From: Maratus speciosus
Lineage: Eukaryota; Arthropoda; Arachnida; Araneae; Salticidae
Assembly (NCBI GenBank): GCA_963932465.1
Contig: OZ010788.1
Span: forward strand, 198,216,559 to 198,280,558
Reading direction: 5' to 3'
Length of the DNA stretch: 64,000 nt
The notes below the pieces were generated by a model. That model saw only the letters and a program-made list of their open reading frames with translations, did no database searches and had not been told where the DNA came from. The position numbers were made by a program, and so were the translations under genes. Within the stretch, counting starts at the first letter, position 1; the number at the start of each line of letters is the position of its first letter. Of this stretch, positions 12,336 through 22,459 are shown in pieces.

Positions 12336-12403
12336 ATAGATTAATATCCAAGATAGGACATTCCCATACATAGATTAACATCCAAGATCGGACATTCCCA
12401 TAG
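12336..12403 (+). repeat. 34-bp tandem duplication
   Basis: Two adjacent units, 12336-12369 and 12370-12403, both start ATAGATTAA and end GGACATTCCCATA, with only a few differences. The block also forms part of a longer sequence (about 12337-12480) that recurs inverted near 16435-16533. Confidence 0.85.
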
Positions 12404-12563
12404 AGCGTAATGGTAATGCGATTGCGATCGTAGCGCCCTTATTGACAATGGGGAAGAAACTCCCCATCCGTGTAGTATGCTTATTATTGAGTATCTACCT
12501 TATTGTGATCTTTCTTTTTTTAATGTTGCATGTTTACGTTTTTGATAGAATCTTACACCGATA

Positions 12564-12624
12564 CATGAACATAGAATAGACATTCTATTTTTTATATATA
12601 TCTAATATCTATTCTATGTTCATG
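12564..12624. repeat. 17-bp perfect inverted repeat (hairpin)
   Basis: CATGAACATAGAATAGA at 12564-12580 is matched exactly in inverted form at 12608-12624, with a 27-bp AT-rich loop. CACCGATA follows or precedes both arms, so the similarity extends slightly as a mixed direct and inverted pattern. No function is inferred. Confidence 0.8.
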
Positions 12625-13279
12625 CACCGATATATGCTTTTTTTTTTTTTTACATGATTAGTGAACGGTTTTAACGAAAAACTAGGTAAAAATTTCGTCT
12701 TCAATGCTATATATCAAAAGCAATGGTGTAATATAAAAATATACGAAATATTACACTCTACAAGTCCCAGAAAATTTCATAATTATTCCCCTTTGGTAGG
12801 AAAATTTTTATAGCCCGTGTTTTATTAATTTATGAAGTTTAACGTCGTTACAATAATCTTTTTAAATGTATGCATTTTCACTTCCTTACAGATAAAATAA
12901 AAATATTGTTTTTAATGTAAATAACGTACAATCAATTCATTAATATTTATAATATTAACATATAAGAAATAACAATAATATTACAGATAGGGAAAAATTC
13001 CTTTCGACAAATTTTTAGAATTGTATAAATCTAAAAGTTAAAAATAAATAGAGGTACTGACATTACACTCAATAAAATTTTATTCGATATGAATAAATTG
13101 ACACATACCTGAATTTGATTTTTTACAATTTAATCTTATAAACTTACATATTTGCATTCTTAACAGAATTTTCTGGCGGTTTTCTTTTATATTATTAGTC
13201 TAATTATCACTTTGTAAGTTAAAAATGAACAATACAAGTACGGTAAAAAAAAAAAGCAGCTAAATAAATAAAGCAAGCA

Positions 13280-13520
13280 TGAATAGAATATCGTCTGACA
13301 CGAGATCTGACACTGACACCCAAAGCGATATAAGTAAGCGTCCTATCTTAAATGGGACAGGTAACCGCAAGATTAAAGGCGAGGTCACGTCAATCAAGGT
13401 CATACGCCACCCAGCGGACGGAGTGAGCTACAAGAGAATTATTAACTTCTTTCCCCTTTGTGGATGATCTATAAGTTCGATATCTATGAAATAACTATGC
13501 GCATGCGCAGCCGTGATTTT
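13280..13520 (+). promoter_or_regulatory. CpG-richer block with NRF1-type site
   Basis: This stretch is visibly less AT-rich than its surroundings and carries several CpGs. At 13499-13508 it holds the palindrome GCGCATGCGC, the consensus site of the NRF1/EWG family of promoter-bound factors in animals. The site is 153 bp upstream of the THAP-like ATG. Promoter function is inferred from composition, motif and position. A second CGCATGCGC occurs near 21928-21938. Confidence 0.4.
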
Positions 13521-13660
13521 ATTCGTTTGTCGTCTGCAGTACTTAATTGTTGGAAGTTAGATATAATTCGATTTATTTATTCGCCATTATCTCATTTATT
13601 AATTGAAGTTAGTTATTTAAACAAAATCAGTTCTTTTAAGAACTTATATTATTTGGGAAA

Positions 13661-13761
13661 ATGCCACGTTGGCGTTCTAATTATTGCAGTTTTCAAAACA
13701 GCAAAAATAACTCTCTATCTGAGAGAACTTATTTTTTTCGCTTCCCAAAAGAGAAAAACAG
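13661..13761 (+). CDS. putative first exon of a THAP-domain protein
   Basis: The ATG at 13661 is the first after an in-frame TAA at 13637. The 33 codons start MPRWRSNYCSFQ and reach YFFRFPKEKN, then meet CAG|GTTAGT, a good splice donor, at 13761/13762. A start MP, a cysteine near residue 9 and the motif F-x-RFPK at residues 26-31 match the beginning of a THAP zinc-finger domain, a DNA-binding fold in animal regulators and P-element transposases. The usual first zinc cysteine, near residue 5, is arginine here, so the domain may be broken or the match coincidental. I could not find the second exon with the expected W and C-x2-H. The site lies downstream of an NRF1-type motif. It may be a host gene, a gene fragment or an exon of a P-like transposon. 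Confidence 0.4.
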
Positions 13762-13782
13762 GTTAGTTTTGTGTTTTATTAC

Positions 13783-14970
13783 AATTTATAAAAAAGTTAA
13801 AATATTATTTAATATATATTATTAAATGTCAGTGATTTTAATACGTTCTATTTTAATTATGTTTTTGTAATGCAATGAACAAGGGCATATAAAAATTAGT
13901 TAATGTATGCTAAGATAGAATTTTACAGCAGCGTTTTTAATTAAATTCCTGATAAGATAAAGTTATAAAAATTACATAAACATGTGTATTTCCAATGAGA
14001 ATTAAATGTTTTATTACGCTTAGAGTTTAAGTATAAATTATATAATTAATTTTAAGGCATATTTTTTATTTACCGGGCGCAGGCGATAAATTGCCAAATA
14101 TTCTCTTGATCGAATTGTATTTATAATATTTAAAATAGAAGCATTTCATTCATTCCATTTAAAACTCATTTAATTTTGCATTAGGATCCACTTTAATTTA
14201 AAATGCAAGCAGTAATTCTTGTACTATTAAACCAGCAATAATTGATTATTTATAGTTTTAAATATTTTGAGAATTTTAGACAACAGCTTTAAAAAAATTC
14301 CTAAAACCGACAAATTACTTTTTTTTTTAAATCTAGAAATATGTCGGTGATTGTGTCATATCCGGGAAAAATAGTTTTCATGGGATACCTGCACTTCGCA
14401 CAGGTGAATAACATTGCAGAAAGCATACAAAGTATAGAAGAAACTTCAAAAATTGGAATAAAATATAAAATATTTACATATAGTACGTGATATGCTCAAT
14501 TAAACATTTATTATCTTACACCGGTTCGTCGCAGGTGTAAAATGGATAACTTTCCGTAATCGGGCCGATAGCCATGATTGGCGTCAAATGAGAAAACAGT
14601 ATACAATTGTAACTGTATAAAAGTTAAATAATGGTTAGAAAATGAAAGTAACTTTTATCGAAATAACCCAATTGCGGAACATTCTCCAAATTTGAAAAAG
14701 GCTTATGAAACACACAACAATTGCCAATAACTGAAACTATACACTAATAATAAGCTCGACGTAGCAGTTGTTGGTCGGTAGCCAAAAATTTTAAATTTCC
14801 CTTTTAATTTTTTCCGGTTTCAATTTTTGAACTTTTTTTTTCCGCAAAAGAGTCGGAATAAGTAGTAGAAAAAAAGGGCTGCGGACGGAGATGGGTCAAT
14901 TGAACGTATTAAAATCACTGACATTTAATAATATATATTAAATAATATTTTAACTTTTTTATAAAAAATT
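13783..14970. repeat. 67-bp near-perfect inverted repeats 1.05 kb apart
   Basis: The arm at 13783-13848 (TTTAATATATATTATTAAAT, then GTCAGTGATTTTAATACG) recurs inverted at 14902-14970 with little more than a short indel at the outer edge. The left arm begins about 20 bp after the splice donor of the THAP-like exon, so both arms would lie in its intron. They could be ends of an inserted element, but no target duplication is visible. The interior has no coding signal. Confidence 0.75.
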
Positions 14971-15480
14971 ATAGGGCTGAAAATCACGTTTAAGATGCTT
15001 AAAGATTTAAATATTTCTCTTTTGCAATTTCCTAACCTGCTGGTATATTTTAGAAATCGTAGTTTGTTACATAACTTACTCAATTGTTGTACTTGTATAT
15101 ACAGTTGTAACAACCATAAAGAATGTTTAAGGATTTATCAGCTACGTTTAGATAACGTAAAATTAATTTGCTAATTTATAATCAAGTTGTAAAAATACTA
15201 AAATGTTGTATTGTTACTAGAAACAAATCCATGTACATAATATTTATTTTTCTAGCATATCTGGGAGGGAAAAATCGATTAAATTTTTTTATCTTTTCAT
15301 ATATATGAACAGGGTTAGATTAAATAAACAGTGTAAAAAAGTACTTTTATGTTAGCCGGCCGCAGTTCATAAACTGTCAAATATTTTCCCCATCACCAGC
15401 GTTTATGTTGCATTCATTTCATTCAAAATATAAAATCATCATTTTAAAAATATACTCGTCATTTGAAAAACATAACTTTA
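14060..15480. repeat. diverged direct repeat and AT-rich filler
   Basis: The sequence at about 14075-14170 (GCAGGCGATAAATTGCCAAATATT, given here as GCAGGCGATAAA and TGCCAAATATT, then TTCATTCATTCC) resembles 15357-15430 (GCAGTTCATAAA, TGTCAAATATT, TTCATTTCATTC). This suggests an old duplication of roughly 100 bp or more in this interval. No gene is recognised between 13770 and 15690. Confidence 0.4.
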
Positions 15481-15696
15481 TTTAAAATACATACATACTG
15501 GTAATTACATCAATTTAAACACACGCTTTTCGCTCATTATATTTAAAATACATTTTTTTCCTAATAAATAATAACATAAACCCAAGGTGGGCAAGTTTCT
15601 TCCAATGTGGAAAAAAACCAGGAATTAAAAGTTACGCCTATAACTTTTATTAACAAAAATGGTTTTTTTTTTAGCCTGAATAGCTTGCATAAAATT

Positions 15697-16192
15697 CAGG
15701 TCTATTTGAAGATATTTACAATTTAAGAGTTATAGGCGGAAAAGCAGACAAAGCCATTTTAGAGAATACCTGTTAAAATTTTAATCGTGAATTTCAAATA
15801 TTTACTCACTCATGGAAGATGAACCTTGTTTACCAGATTTATTGCAAAATATTTTTGTTACAGCTTGTTTTGATAAAAATATATGTATTTAAAAAATAGT
15901 TGCAATGTCAGTTTAGTTTCGGGGCAAAAGGTAATACTGTTTACGTAGCATTAGTGCTTTTTCTCCCGAAATTAAAATGACATTGCGATTTTTTTTTTAA
16001 AATACACATATTTTCATCAAAACAAACTGTAACAAAAATATTTGCAATAAATCTGGTAAACAAGGTTTATCTTCCATGAGTGAGTAAATATTTGAAATTC
16101 ATGATTAAAATTTTAACAGGTATTCTCTAAAATAGCTTTGTCTGCTTTTCAGCCTATAACTCTTAAATTGTAAATATCTTCAAATAGACCTG
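15697..16192. repeat. 496-bp imperfect palindrome
   Basis: Two arms of about 240 bp are inverted copies at roughly 90 % identity by eye. The outer edge is CAGGTCTATTTGAAGATATT at 15697 and its inverse ending at 16192. Inner blocks include ACCAGATTTATTGCAAA against TTTGCAATAAATCTGGT. A spacer of about 15 bp lies near 15940-15955. It would fold into one long hairpin. It may be a foldback/MITE-type element, but the flanks show no target duplication. Confidence 0.85.
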
Positions 16193-17219
16193 CGCACGAG
16201 ATGCGCAGATGGTAGATATCCTGTCATATATGACGTCATACAAAAAACCCGCGTATTTGCGTTATTCACTCCATCCACAAGATGGCGCAGCTGTGTCAAT
16301 TTACGGCAGATTCCAGCATTAACTTTGTATGCTTACTTATAGCGCTTTGTCTGACACCTGCATCGTTTTAGAAACGAATAGATATTCAAAGCATAGAGGG
16401 TAAACATATTTCTTCAACATAGGTAAATTTCGGAGGTTTATTAGTTCTTCCCCCTTGTCGATAGTGACACTAGTACTGTTGCCATTACAGATTTTGCCGT
16501 AAATGTCCCATCTTGGTCCTTAATCTATGCAACCACCTTATACTATGTTCACACTACGATACTTAAGATATCTTAGGCCGCATAGACGTAACCAGCCTTT
16601 TGAACGGGGGGGGTGCCCAGACTTTTTAACCTGAACATGTTGGATACAAACTATATCTTATATAGTAAAATCTGCTAAAACGAATCCCATAAAACCGATT
16701 GAATTTCCGTTTTAGACAGTTTTCCATCTTAGAAGGTATAATTGTGTGGTATTTCTTTTAAAAAGGGCTCAAACGTGATTTTTGATTGCGTGAGGACGGT
16801 TGATAAGGGTTAAACACTAAAACTAAATCTAATGGTAAAAAAAAAAAAGATATGTAAATGTCCTTGCAGCAGCGATATAAGACAGTGACTAAGTGTGGTC
16901 ACAACTGTAAAACCTTTTGGCACTTTAACTTCTTATAAAGATTAAAAAAGGCCTTTAATCATGCTGGAAACTTCTTATAGGCACAGGGGAACACTGCATG
17001 AGATCTAAAATTATCTCAGTCAAAGTCTTGTAGATGAAATTTTGCCGGATGATAAATCCCAGATAATACATGCGGTACATTAGTACATGCGCACGAAATT
17101 TTTTCAGAATGTGACTCCGTGACATCTTAGGGATCACCGGAGGGACCCAAGAAATTTTAGAGGAAAGTCTATATAAATAATTATTTTAATATTATAAATA
17201 ATTATAATATTCATTAATA

Positions 17220-17394
17220 GCGTAATTTCCTGCCTATAATCCGCGGCTCAAACAATCATGTTTCGACCCAGAAATTTTATTTCATTATTTAAGTTAAATA
17301 TTTATCGCGATTTAACAAGTTACGTTTTATGAAACAAGATTTCTGGGTCTGAACCTAATGGTTTGATCCGCAGATTATAGGCCGGAAATTACTG
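17220..17394. mobile_element. TA-flanked MITE, 175 bp
   Basis: Long inverted ends run from CGTAATTTCC, GCCTATAATC and CGCGG at the left to the inverse of CAGTAATTTCCGGCCTATAA at the right. A second matched pair lies further in, with CCCAGAAAT against ATTTCTGGG. TA flanks both ends (17218-17219 and 17395-17396), as in Tc1/mariner/pogo-derived MITEs. It nearly forms a single hairpin. Confidence 0.75.
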
Positions 17395-17563
17395 TAATTC
17401 ACGTTTTTTACCCCATACTGTAATTCAGGTCTTTTACCCCAGAGTGTATCGAATACATTAGGTAAAGCAGGTCATGATAATATACACTAAATTTTATCAA
17501 GATGATAAAAATTATACTATCATGATGCGACTGTAATAATTAAGATAGGCGCTTGTATGTCTC

Positions 17564-17588
17564 TGTGTGTGTGTACGCGCGCGCGCGC
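17564..17588. repeat. alternating purine-pyrimidine tract (TG)n-(CG)n
   Basis: Twenty-five bases alternate strictly between pyrimidine and purine: a TG run, TA, then a CG run of about 14 bases. Such tracts are the classic sequences able to adopt left-handed Z-DNA under supercoiling. CG dinucleotide runs are striking in this AT-rich setting; shorter ones occur at 22219-22231 and 24287-24296. Confidence 0.9.
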
Positions 17589-18474
17589 TGAGTTCTGAAA
17601 AAACAATGCAGCCTGCACCCGTAAGATTTGACAGGACCTGTATGCCTGAACTCATGCATATGGAAGACAATTTCTGGAATTTTTCAATTAATTTTTTCGC
17701 ATTTTGCGGCAATTTTTTCAAATAAGTAAAGAAGAATCCGATTTCAATATTTTACCCAGTAAACTTTGTCTTCTTTTCAATAAAGTGTTTTCGAGATTCT
17801 TACAGCGAGTTTTCAATTTTTAACAATTTTTTAATGTTATCTATAGAGGGTTTTTTTTTAGCATTTCGCGGTGATTTTTTTTTTTTTCTTTGACATTCCT
17901 AAAACGAATTTGGTTTAAATTTTTACCCAATTAGTTAATTTCGTTCCTATGGTTTTATAAGCTTTTCCTAATTTTTAATGCACTTTCTAGCGGGGGTTTT
18001 CGTGCTTTGAGGCGATTTTTTGACATTTTTTGAAACAGAAAAAACTCCCTGGTAATTTTTGCAATTACCGTGATTAAATTCGAATTGGAATCATGTCAAA
18101 TCAGCTCTTATAAGAAAGCTGAAAATTTAATTTTGCACGAAATAAAAAACGCAATAATTCAAGATTCGCTTGTTTCGAGACAGAAGAAGATGGTACGGAT
18201 GGTTCGGCTTGCTCGGGAGTACGTTGCAGTCAACCCCCCCCCCCCCAAATCCTAGATTTGTTTAAGTCTATGTTCGTTTTAAAAAAACCAACCACTTTTC
18301 TAGTAATGAAGTTTTCTTTCAGGACAGGGTTTGAAATAACGCGCGGGATCGCGCGATTTGTGCACAGAAAAGGAAAGCCTCTCATAATAAAAAATGCTGT
18401 GCAGCATTTCCCCCTTCAAATTCTTTCACAGACCTGTGATTCTTCAGTAAGCATTTTTAAAGAAAATGGGTCCG

Positions 18475-19205
18475 CGATTTTTATTTCTTTTATGGAATTT
18501 CTCAAAATCAATTCGTGAATCAGTCCCGGAAAAAATTGAGAATTTCTTCAAAAGATTGTGGAAAAATATCGGGAATTTCGATAAAAGAGTGCAGAAAGTA
18601 ATCGCCAATTTCGTTTAAAGATTGCGCAAAAAAATACGAATTTCGATAAAGGATTGACGAAAATTTTTTCCAAATTTCGTCAAAATGTTGCGGAAAAGAG
18701 TAGAAAATTTTGTTAATTGGTACAGAAAGATATCGAGAATTTTTCTGAACGGTCGCTCAATACTATCCCGAATTTCGACAAATGATCTCCCTGTAAAAAT
18801 ATCAGTTTCGTCAATCGGTCGCAATAGAAAATAAATTTCGTCAAAGGATCGCGGTAAAAACGAAAATTTTGTCACCGGATCGCAGAAAGATAGCGCGAAT
18901 TTCGTCAAAAGATTACGGAAAGAAAAAGCGAATTTCATCGAAAGATCGTGGAAAGAAAACGCGAATTTAATCGAAGGATCCCGTGCTAAAGAAATGCCAA
19001 TTTCGTCAAAATATTGCGGTAAAAAATGCGAATTTCGTCAAAGGATAGCGGTAAAAAACACGAATTTTGTCAAAGGTAAGTGGTGAAAAGTGCGGATTTC
19101 GACAAAAAATCGCGTAGAAAGACGTGAATTTCTTCACACGATTTTGGGGGAAAATTGTAAATATCATGAAATGACCAAATAATAAAATCACGAATTTGTC
19201 AAAAT
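18475..19205 (+). repeat. satellite array B, degenerate ~36 bp units
   Basis: About twenty units carry AATTTCGTCAAA followed by GATCGCG or related forms and AAAAA. Well-kept examples are AATTTCGTCAAAGGATAGCG (19031-19050) and AATTTCGTCAAAGGATCGCG (18834-18853). The left flank at 18385-18480 (ATAATAAAAAATGCT, TTCTTTCACAGACCTGTGATT, GGTCCGCGATTTTTATTTC) resembles that of array A. The array lies inside the 16541-22118 composite element. Confidence 0.85.
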
Positions 19206-19564
19206 TTACTGCACTGGGCTAAAAGGTTGAAACGAGGTTCCTTTTCCTACTTTCAAAAGAACGCCGCGAAACGAGAAAAAACTCTAAAAATCGTATACAA
19301 ATTTTCAGAGGAAAAAAATTACTATATTGACTTGTGAAAGACTGCAACCATATTCCTTTCAAGAATGTCAAAAAATGGCCACGAAACACTAAATTCAACC
19401 AAACAACCAACCTGCAGATTAATTTGAATTTTCTGTGCTATTATTAGGTAGCTTTCATTACAAAAAGCTACTTATTGCAGCCGTTCGGAGGAGAGAGAGT
19501 TCAAAAAATTTTGGTATATTTTCATCGATCATGACCCACAGATCCCGAAACCACCCTCCGTTCA

Positions 19565-20990
19565 AATATTGATATATATATATCTGATCTTTGTCACACT
19601 GTAACTCTTGTATTTATGAACCGATTTGGATGTAACTAGGTGTATACATAGTACATACCAATGTCTCCACCGAGTTCGTTGGCCAGCTTCATCCGCCATC
19701 TTGTTTCAAAATGGCGGCCATTTAAATTTTTTTTAAACATTTAAAATTTGAAATGTGATACCAAAAAATTGAAAATTGAAAAAAAAAATCTTATGTGTTT
19801 GACCTAGATACAAAGATTCCGGAGCAATTTTTGTTTCGCCTAGATCTTAAAAAATGGCTGAGTTATAGCACTTTGAATCCTAGCGTGGCTGACAGTTTGA
19901 AACGACCCGATTTTTGTCACGCGATAACAGGCGTATTTATGAACCGATTTAGATGTACCTTGGTGTATACATAGTATATACCAATGTCTCGACCGAGTTC
20001 GTTCGCCAGCTTCATCCGCCATCTTGTTTCAAAATGGCGGCCATTTAAAAAAAAAATTAATTTAAAATGAGGTACCAAAAAATTCGAAAATTAAAGATTT
20101 TTTTCGTATGTGTTTGACCTTAATACAAAAATTCCGGAACAGTTTTTGTTTCGTCTGTATCTAAAAAATGGCTGAGTTATAGCATTTTGAATTTCTATTG
20201 TGGCTGACATTTTGAAATGACCTGGTTTTGTCAGTCGATAACAGGCGTATTTATGAACCGATTTGGATGTAACTTGGTGTGTACATATTACATACCATTG
20301 GCTCGACCGAGTTCGTTGGCCAACTTCATTCTCCATCTTGTTTCAAAAGGACTGCCACTTAAAAAAATTTTAAATTTAAAATGATGTATGAAAAAATTCG
20401 AAAATGAAAAAGATTTTTTTTATGTGTTTGATTTTGAAACAAAGATTCCGGAGCAGTTTTTGTTTCGTCTATATCTTAAAAAAATGGTTGAAATATAGCA
20501 CTTTGAATTTCTAGCATGGCTCACATTTTGAAACGATCTGATATTTGTCACGCGATAACACGCGTATTTATTAACCTATTTCGATGTAAGAAGGCATGTG
20601 GATAGTATATAGCAATGTCTCGACTAAGTTCGCTCCCCAGCTTCATCAGCCATCGTGTTTCAAAATGTCGGTCATTAAATTAAAAAAAAAAAATTATATT
20701 TAAAGTGAGGTGCAAAAAAATTTGAAATTGAAAAAGGTTTCTTTCTTAAGTATTTGACCTTGATATAAGAATTCCGGAGGATTTTTTGTTTTGTCTTTAT
20801 CTTAAAAAATGGCTCAGATATAGCAGTTTGAATTTCTAATGTGGGTGACATCTTGAAAAATCTGATTTTTTGCCTGCGACAGCACTCGTACATATATCAA
20901 CCGATTCCGAAGTGAGTGAGCATGCGCACATGAATTACACAGGTCTCGACCAAGTTCACTGGTTAGCCTCATCCACCATGTTGTCTTAAA
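19565..20990. repeat. tandem repeat with ~320-bp unit, 4-5 copies
   Basis: The landmark TATTTATGAACCGATT or a close form occurs near 19611, 19934, 20248, 20565 and 20890, a spacing of about 314-328 bp. Each unit also carries CATCCGCCATCTTGTTTC or similar, ATTCCGGAGCA and AAAAAATGGCTGAG. Copies diverge towards the right. Because the spacing keeps some frames open, related minus-strand frames appear in several units (for example SKSVHKYACYR), but units contain stops and indels, so I do not call a gene. Confidence 0.85.
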
Positions 20991-21216
20991 ATGGCAGGAA
21001 CTTCAAGATATCGCCGAATTTGGCAACCAAATATAAGTTACTTTATTTAAAAGCAGCTTGGATAAAGCTGACTAATTTCGCGAAATTCCCTTTCATAATA
21101 ATATTTAGTATTGATAAAAATTAGTATTTAATCTCCTATAATCGGTTTTCACTAAATTGAGCTTCGTGTGTTTGAATAATATAAGTTGGCTTTTTAAAAA
21201 TAAGGAATATGAAAGG

Positions 21217-21245
21217 CCTTCCGGCCCCTGGCTCTGGCCGGAAGG
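21217..21245. repeat. GC-rich perfect 10-bp hairpin
   Basis: CCTTCCGGCC at 21217-21226 and its exact inverse GGCCGGAAGG at 21236-21245 are separated by 9 bp. It stands out in AT-rich DNA. It may be part of a transposon end; no terminator role is implied, as this is eukaryotic sequence. Confidence 0.7.
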
Positions 21246-22360
21246 ACTTCTTTTCATTGACAAAGGAGGTAGGGTATGTGTCCCCCCCCCCCCAGCTTTA
21301 CCTCGGCTAATCGAAATTTGGAATTATCGTTTCACATTTGCATCACCTTTCAATTTTTTTTTGCTTCTTTCTTGACTTTAAACTACCAAAGCAAAGAGAC
21401 AAATAGTTTCTATCCTCGTCAAGAACTTGCGTTAATTTCTCGTGAAATTGCAGAAACATGCAATAGAAAGAACGGCGTTAAAAACATCTCCCACAGACAA
21501 AGGACGTCAAAGTGGGATTATAAAGCCACCTTTTTGAATTACTATGACTAATACAGATTCTTGCAAATATTCTAGTTTTAAAAAAGATAAACAACAATTT
21601 TCTTTAAAAAAAAAGAAAAAAAGAAAGAAAGAAAAAAGAATGTGGGTTTCTTTTTTTATCACATTTCAAAACTTAGCCGTTTAGTTTTCTGAACTAAACT
21701 AATTGAACTCTACTTTCACTTCTTTTTTCTTTTGTAGATTTCGATTTTTTTAAAAATAATTGTGCTTGAGTCTGCGGAAACGGGGGGGTGCCCGGGCACC
21801 CCCCCCTGGTTACGCCTATGGGCCGCCGAACTCTCTTAATTTTGAAGTGGTACCCTCCCGGAATTGGAAACCTGTTCACATGGAAAAACTCACTTAAGAT
21901 AACTCAGTGAACGTCATTGTGTTGTTTGCGCATGCGCTTAAGATAAAACCGCCCACAACACCCAATCAGTTAATGCGAAGCTTTACAGCCAGCGAGAGTG
22001 AATGGTCGTGACTGTCTCTAGCCGGAAGAAAGTTGAAACTCTCTCAGAGAGTTTGTGGAACTCCCTCAGAGAGTTCGGAGGTTTAAGAGAGTTCCGATAA
22101 CGCAATGTGAACAGGGTATTACTGCATCTCCATCTATCTCTTTTCTACGATCGAGCGGTCCGTTTCGGTGATCGCAAACACGACCGATATAACAATCTTC
22201 CAGTGTGTTCAAAAAGCACGCGCGCGCGAGCTCGGGAGACAGGAACATGGAGTGGGTCTTTATCGTGGATGCAATAAACGTTTAGCGCGTTCACGAACAA
22301 ATCAGGATTTGATTAATTATGGTGCTAATTATAAAGATAATTTGTTCAAAAAGAAAGACG

Positions 22361-22432
22361 AGTTAAATGGCTGAATGGATAGCGCTTTGAACTTGAGAAT
22401 AGAGGCTATGGGTTCGAATCCTTCGCGCTCCA
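22361..22432 (+). tRNA. degenerate tRNA-like sequence, probable pseudogene
   Basis: An A box, TGGCTGAATGG (22368-22378), and a perfect B box, GGTTCGAATCC (22411-22421), are spaced as in a tRNA. The middle carries ACTTGAGAA, like the anticodon loop of tRNA-Ser(TGA). A T run at 22447-22459 could end RNA polymerase III transcription. The 3' acceptor half (GCGCTCC) does not pair with the 5' half (AGTTAAA), and the anticodon stem does not close. A functional tRNA is therefore unlikely. A decayed tRNA gene or the head of a SINE is more likely. Confidence 0.4.
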
Positions 22433-22459
22433 GATTGTGTTATAAGTTTTTTTTTTTTT

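Larger units (their letters stand above)
12337..16533. repeat. diverged inverted repeat pair flanking a 4-kb interval
   Basis: The left arm (about 12337-12480: ATAGATTAA, CCAAGAT, GGACATT, TAATGG, GGGGAAGAA) reappears inverted as the right arm (about 16435-16533: TTCTTCCCCC, CCATTACAG, AATGTCCCATCTTGG, TTAATCTATG). Identity is moderate. The interval contains the THAP-like exon and two further inverted repeats. It could be the worn ends of one large element or two inverted copies of a dispersed repeat; no target duplication was found. Confidence 0.45.
16541..22118. mobile_element. Harbinger-like composite element with TTA duplication, 5.6 kb
   Basis: The left end TACTATGTTCACACTACG (16541) and, inverted, the right end TACCCTGTTCACATTGCG (22118) match at most positions, and TTA lies outside both (16538-16540, 22119-22121). 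A 3-bp TTA/TWA duplication is typical of PIF/Harbinger elements. Just inside lies a second pair of inverted ends with CATAGRCGTAACCAG and GGGGGGTGCCC (16578-16620 and about 21780-21830), perhaps an element nested in the first. The interior holds a small TA-flanked MITE, satellite array B and a 320-bp tandem repeat. No transposase is recognised. Confidence 0.55.
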
